Below, piece after piece: positions 61,181 through 64,000 of a stretch of 64,000 nt of DNA. The translations under genes and the position numbers were made by a program. The notes beneath the pieces are model-generated. The model made no database searches and was not told the DNA's origin. It saw only the letters and a list, made by a program, of their open reading frames with translations. How positions within the stretch are numbered: the first letter of the stretch is position 1; each line of letters starts with the position of its first letter. Source of the stretch: Trogon surrucura (lineage: Eukaryota > Chordata > Aves > Trogoniformes > Trogonidae); assembly GCA_020746105.1 (NCBI GenBank), contig CM036620.1:30847916-30911915 (forward strand). The letters are read 5' to 3'.

Positions 61181-63478
61181 ACATCCCTCTTGTGATTAGA
61201 AAAATGAATATTAAACTAGTTTCCCAGCAAAATGAATAATACAGATGACACCGTGCGTATGTGTCTGTCCACCCCAACAAAGAGAGTCTGAGTCAACTGC
61301 CTGGTTTCAGCCATGTGTGATAGATCTAGGGCTCCAACTGTTGCAAAGATCAGAAGCTGAGTGAAGGAGAAAACCCCTGTAAACATCCCAGAGGAGGGAG
61401 GGAACAGCAAATGCATAACTTCACATGTTATTAGACGCCAGAGAACCCTTGTGGGAGAGAGCGCTTATACATGTTCCAGCCATGGGAAACGCTTCTGCTG
61501 CAACTCAGCGTTGCCCAAGAAAAGCAAACCCCTGAGGCTCTCAAGCTTCCTGAGGCTTGCTGCTCCCAGAGCTACCTGCTTGCAAAGCAGGACACGGGTC
61601 CCAAATCAGGAGTAGTTCCCACTCCAGTCAGAATTATTAGGCATTTGTATTTCAGCTCGGGGGTAACAAATGCTAGTTCATGGCATTGTGTTCTTAAACC
61701 TCAAAATACAGGTAACAGTACTGGAACGCCTTGTGTGATTGCATGGCCTGGAAAGACATTATTTCTTAGGTTAGTATTTGGGTCTAAAAAGCTCTGTAAG
61801 GAATTCAGGATAACGACAGGTATGTACCAATTCTGGAGAAATCATCTGCCTGTTGGGGTTATTGATCTATTGACTCTCACATCATAGCACTGTTACTTCT
61901 CCAGTGATGAGTTTTTTTCTAAAACCTGCTCACTGCAGAGTAACATACTCCAATGGGGTAGAGGCAGAGCTTTACAAGATCCTAATAAAGGTATTTCTTC
62001 AGTAGAAACTGCAAGACAAACTGGGAGGCTTTGAGGAAGTCTCAGGCTACAGAGTAGTCATACAGAAATAACTACCGTACAAGGCAAGAAAAAAATGTTT
62101 TAGATAATGCTAAAGTGATTTAGAATCATCTATGCACAGCTAGAGCGGGAAAGCAAAGCACATGGCTGAAAACACACGGGAATATTCTGGCTTGCACACA
62201 GCGTCACACTCACCAATACAGTTACTCATATTTCTATATATAGCTCTGCGTATCCCAAAGATTGTCAAGGTGTTCTGCGTAGTTTATATAAATAAAAACC
62301 CAGCATGTGAAGATCACTCCTTTCACTTCCTGCCCTCTCCTCATGCTGAACTAAAATGTTAACTATTTCAGAGCAAGACAGATTTTTGTAGCTATAAAGC
62401 TACTTTGTCTTTCTGTGTTGAAGTTTTGGTGCTAACATAAGGGGAAGGTGGTTTTTCATATGGAAATATGAACCCTGCTTCCTGCAGCATTTGGCTTTTC
62501 CTTGTAACTGAATTAATTTACCTGCTCATCAAGAGAGGTCCACTGTTGCAGCTCAAGGAGGAGGAATTGCTACTGCACTTCTCTTTTGCATAACACTCCC
62601 CTCAGCTTAGTAAGACTGATTCTAGTGACTGTCCACATACTGACACAGGATCTCATGGAGGTCAGCAGCAGTTCCACAAACTACATGTGGGACTGCTGAT
62701 AAACGCCAGAGGCAGGCATGCTGGAGACCAGGGCAGCACCAGGACACAGCAGAGTTCAGGTACCTTTCAAGCGAGTTGCATTTGCAAGCATCCAATCTGT
62801 ACTGCGGTCACCAAACCTGCATACCTGACTTCTGGCCCTAAGGGCTGTCTCTCCAGAGGCGTTCAGATGTTGAGAGAGTCACATAGGTCCTTCTGTAATT
62901 CCCATGAAGTTTCTAATTATGTTAACTACCGAAACTACTTTGTAAATGTCCCTGAGGTGCTCATCCACGTGTCTGTGTGCTTAAACGCTGCTGCGTGTTT
63001 TGACCCATCTTTTACCCATTTCTTCAGTCTCATGTTCAAGTTCCATTAAGGTTTCCCAAGCAGGGAAGAAAAATGCCCACTGGCCACCTGGAGGGGTGGG
63101 CCCTGTGCCATGCTGTCATCCCTTCCTAGCCTCGGCAGGAATAAACACAGCAGGAATAAACACGTCTTCCCCTCTGTGTCCCCCTGCATCACAGGCGCTC
63201 GCCCAGCAGCCTGGCCACGTGTGGAGCTGCTTCCTCAGCATGTTCCTATCGGGCAGCTGGCTCAGACCCAGCGAGGAGGCTGCATCCAAAGCACGTGGAT
63301 GTGCATGCAGCTTTTTCCAGCACAGCAAAGCTGTTCCTCTCCTGAGTCTAGAGATCAAGGTTCTCACAAGAAGCCAACTCCTTTCTCCCTTGGGGATTTG
63401 TCCACTCTGCCTACAGGAAAACTGGTCCGCGCTTGGAAGTTTCACAGCAATTATTCCCAAGTTTAGAAAACAATGAAA

Positions 63479-63510
63479 ACACACACACACACGCACGCAC
63501 GCACGCACGC
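63479..63510. repeat. (AC)7(ACGC)5 compound microsatellite
   Basis: Seven AC units merge into five ACGC units. Confidence 0.95.
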
Positions 63511-64000
63511 AGTGGAGTAACACTGAAAGCAATTCCTCAGTGTTTCATGTACGCATAGAGCTCGTGTTAGTCATGTAGAACAGCCAGATAAAAATCCAGC
63601 CTGTTGCTTCACTATCTGTGATCAATGTGGAAATTGTTCTGTGGCCCACTTTGCAGCAGTCACCTCACCATTACGTTCTCCTCCTGCATTTGCTGGTTTT
63701 CCCCATTACACAATCTGGTTAGCTATTTTTCCTGAATTAAAGCTACTCCCATTCCTTGCATGTTTCCGTGATTATGCCATGATTATCTATGATGTAATCA
63801 CGAGCTCTGCCCATTTGGCATCGTGTGTGCTTTCTGGAGTAATGCAGCACTCTGCACTCCTACTTGGTGCCTTCTGGTTTCCAAGCAGGACCATGGGAGG
63901 ACAGACACTCAGCTGGGCTGAAGAACCCGAAGGGTTTCTTCGCCAAGACCTAACCTTCCTACCTTTGCAGAAAATCTGTTTATTCTCATATGGAGTACCC

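Larger units (their letters stand above)
59711..64000. other. Non-coding stretch, no gene recognised
   Basis: AT-rich DNA without a supported exon. A 138-codon plus-strand frame (61471-61887) and a 158-codon frame (63000-63476) show no family resemblance. AC/ACGC microsatellite at 63479-63510. The patch at about 63,730-63,850 is high-complexity and looks conserved in texture. Confidence 0.55.

Noticed and set aside
1-64000. CRISPR array, operon, phage or plasmid features
   Set aside because: No direct-repeat/spacer array, no tandem coding genes and no ribosome-binding pattern; the sequence is vertebrate in every respect visible.

Overview
The window is ordinary-looking vertebrate nuclear DNA, most probably from a bird. 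The clearest sign is a set of CR1-type LINE remnants that end in the characteristic octamer tail (ATTCTATG/ATTCCATG type) and carry the avian-style 3' end. Long non-coding stretches, scattered microsatellites and one sharp CpG island fit this. I see no prokaryotic, viral or organellar gene organisation. No protein-coding gene can be named with confidence. Most open frames are chance frames in GC-rich or low-complexity DNA.

Layout. 1-575 is a degenerate, internally repetitive GC-rich repeat. 576-22,000 is intergenic-looking DNA holding all the well-preserved CR1 copies: a plus-strand 3' end at 2.8-3.5 kb; a nested pair at 10.3-12.2 kb, where a plus-strand CR1 of about 1.5 kb sits inside an older minus-strand CR1; and three minus-strand 3' ends at 18.5, 20.8 and 21.6 kb. 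21.8-31.6 kb has no recognisable gene. 31.6-31.9 kb is a long pyrimidine tract with 31 perfect TTTTC units. 32.9-35.1 kb is a strong CpG island with GC boxes, a CRE-like site, a G-quadruplex-prone run and a YY1-type CAAGATGGCGGC element. It is very probably the promoter and first exon of a plus-strand gene that I cannot identify.

35.1-64 kb looks like a long first intron or regulatory domain. It has almost no young transposons and one ancient, decayed CR1 near 51 kb. It contains four CpG-rich islets (about 39.8-40.2, 44.96-45.26, 46.6-47.3 and 59.4-59.7 kb). The third meets CpG-island criteria by hand count and could be an alternative promoter. Three of the islets share an exact 12-mer resembling a forkhead-factor dyad.

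I did not find a previously undescribed system that I can support. The best leads are the unassigned CpG-island gene, the downstream CpG island and shared 12-mer, the long perfect pentanucleotide tract, and the nested CR1 insertion with a readable junction.
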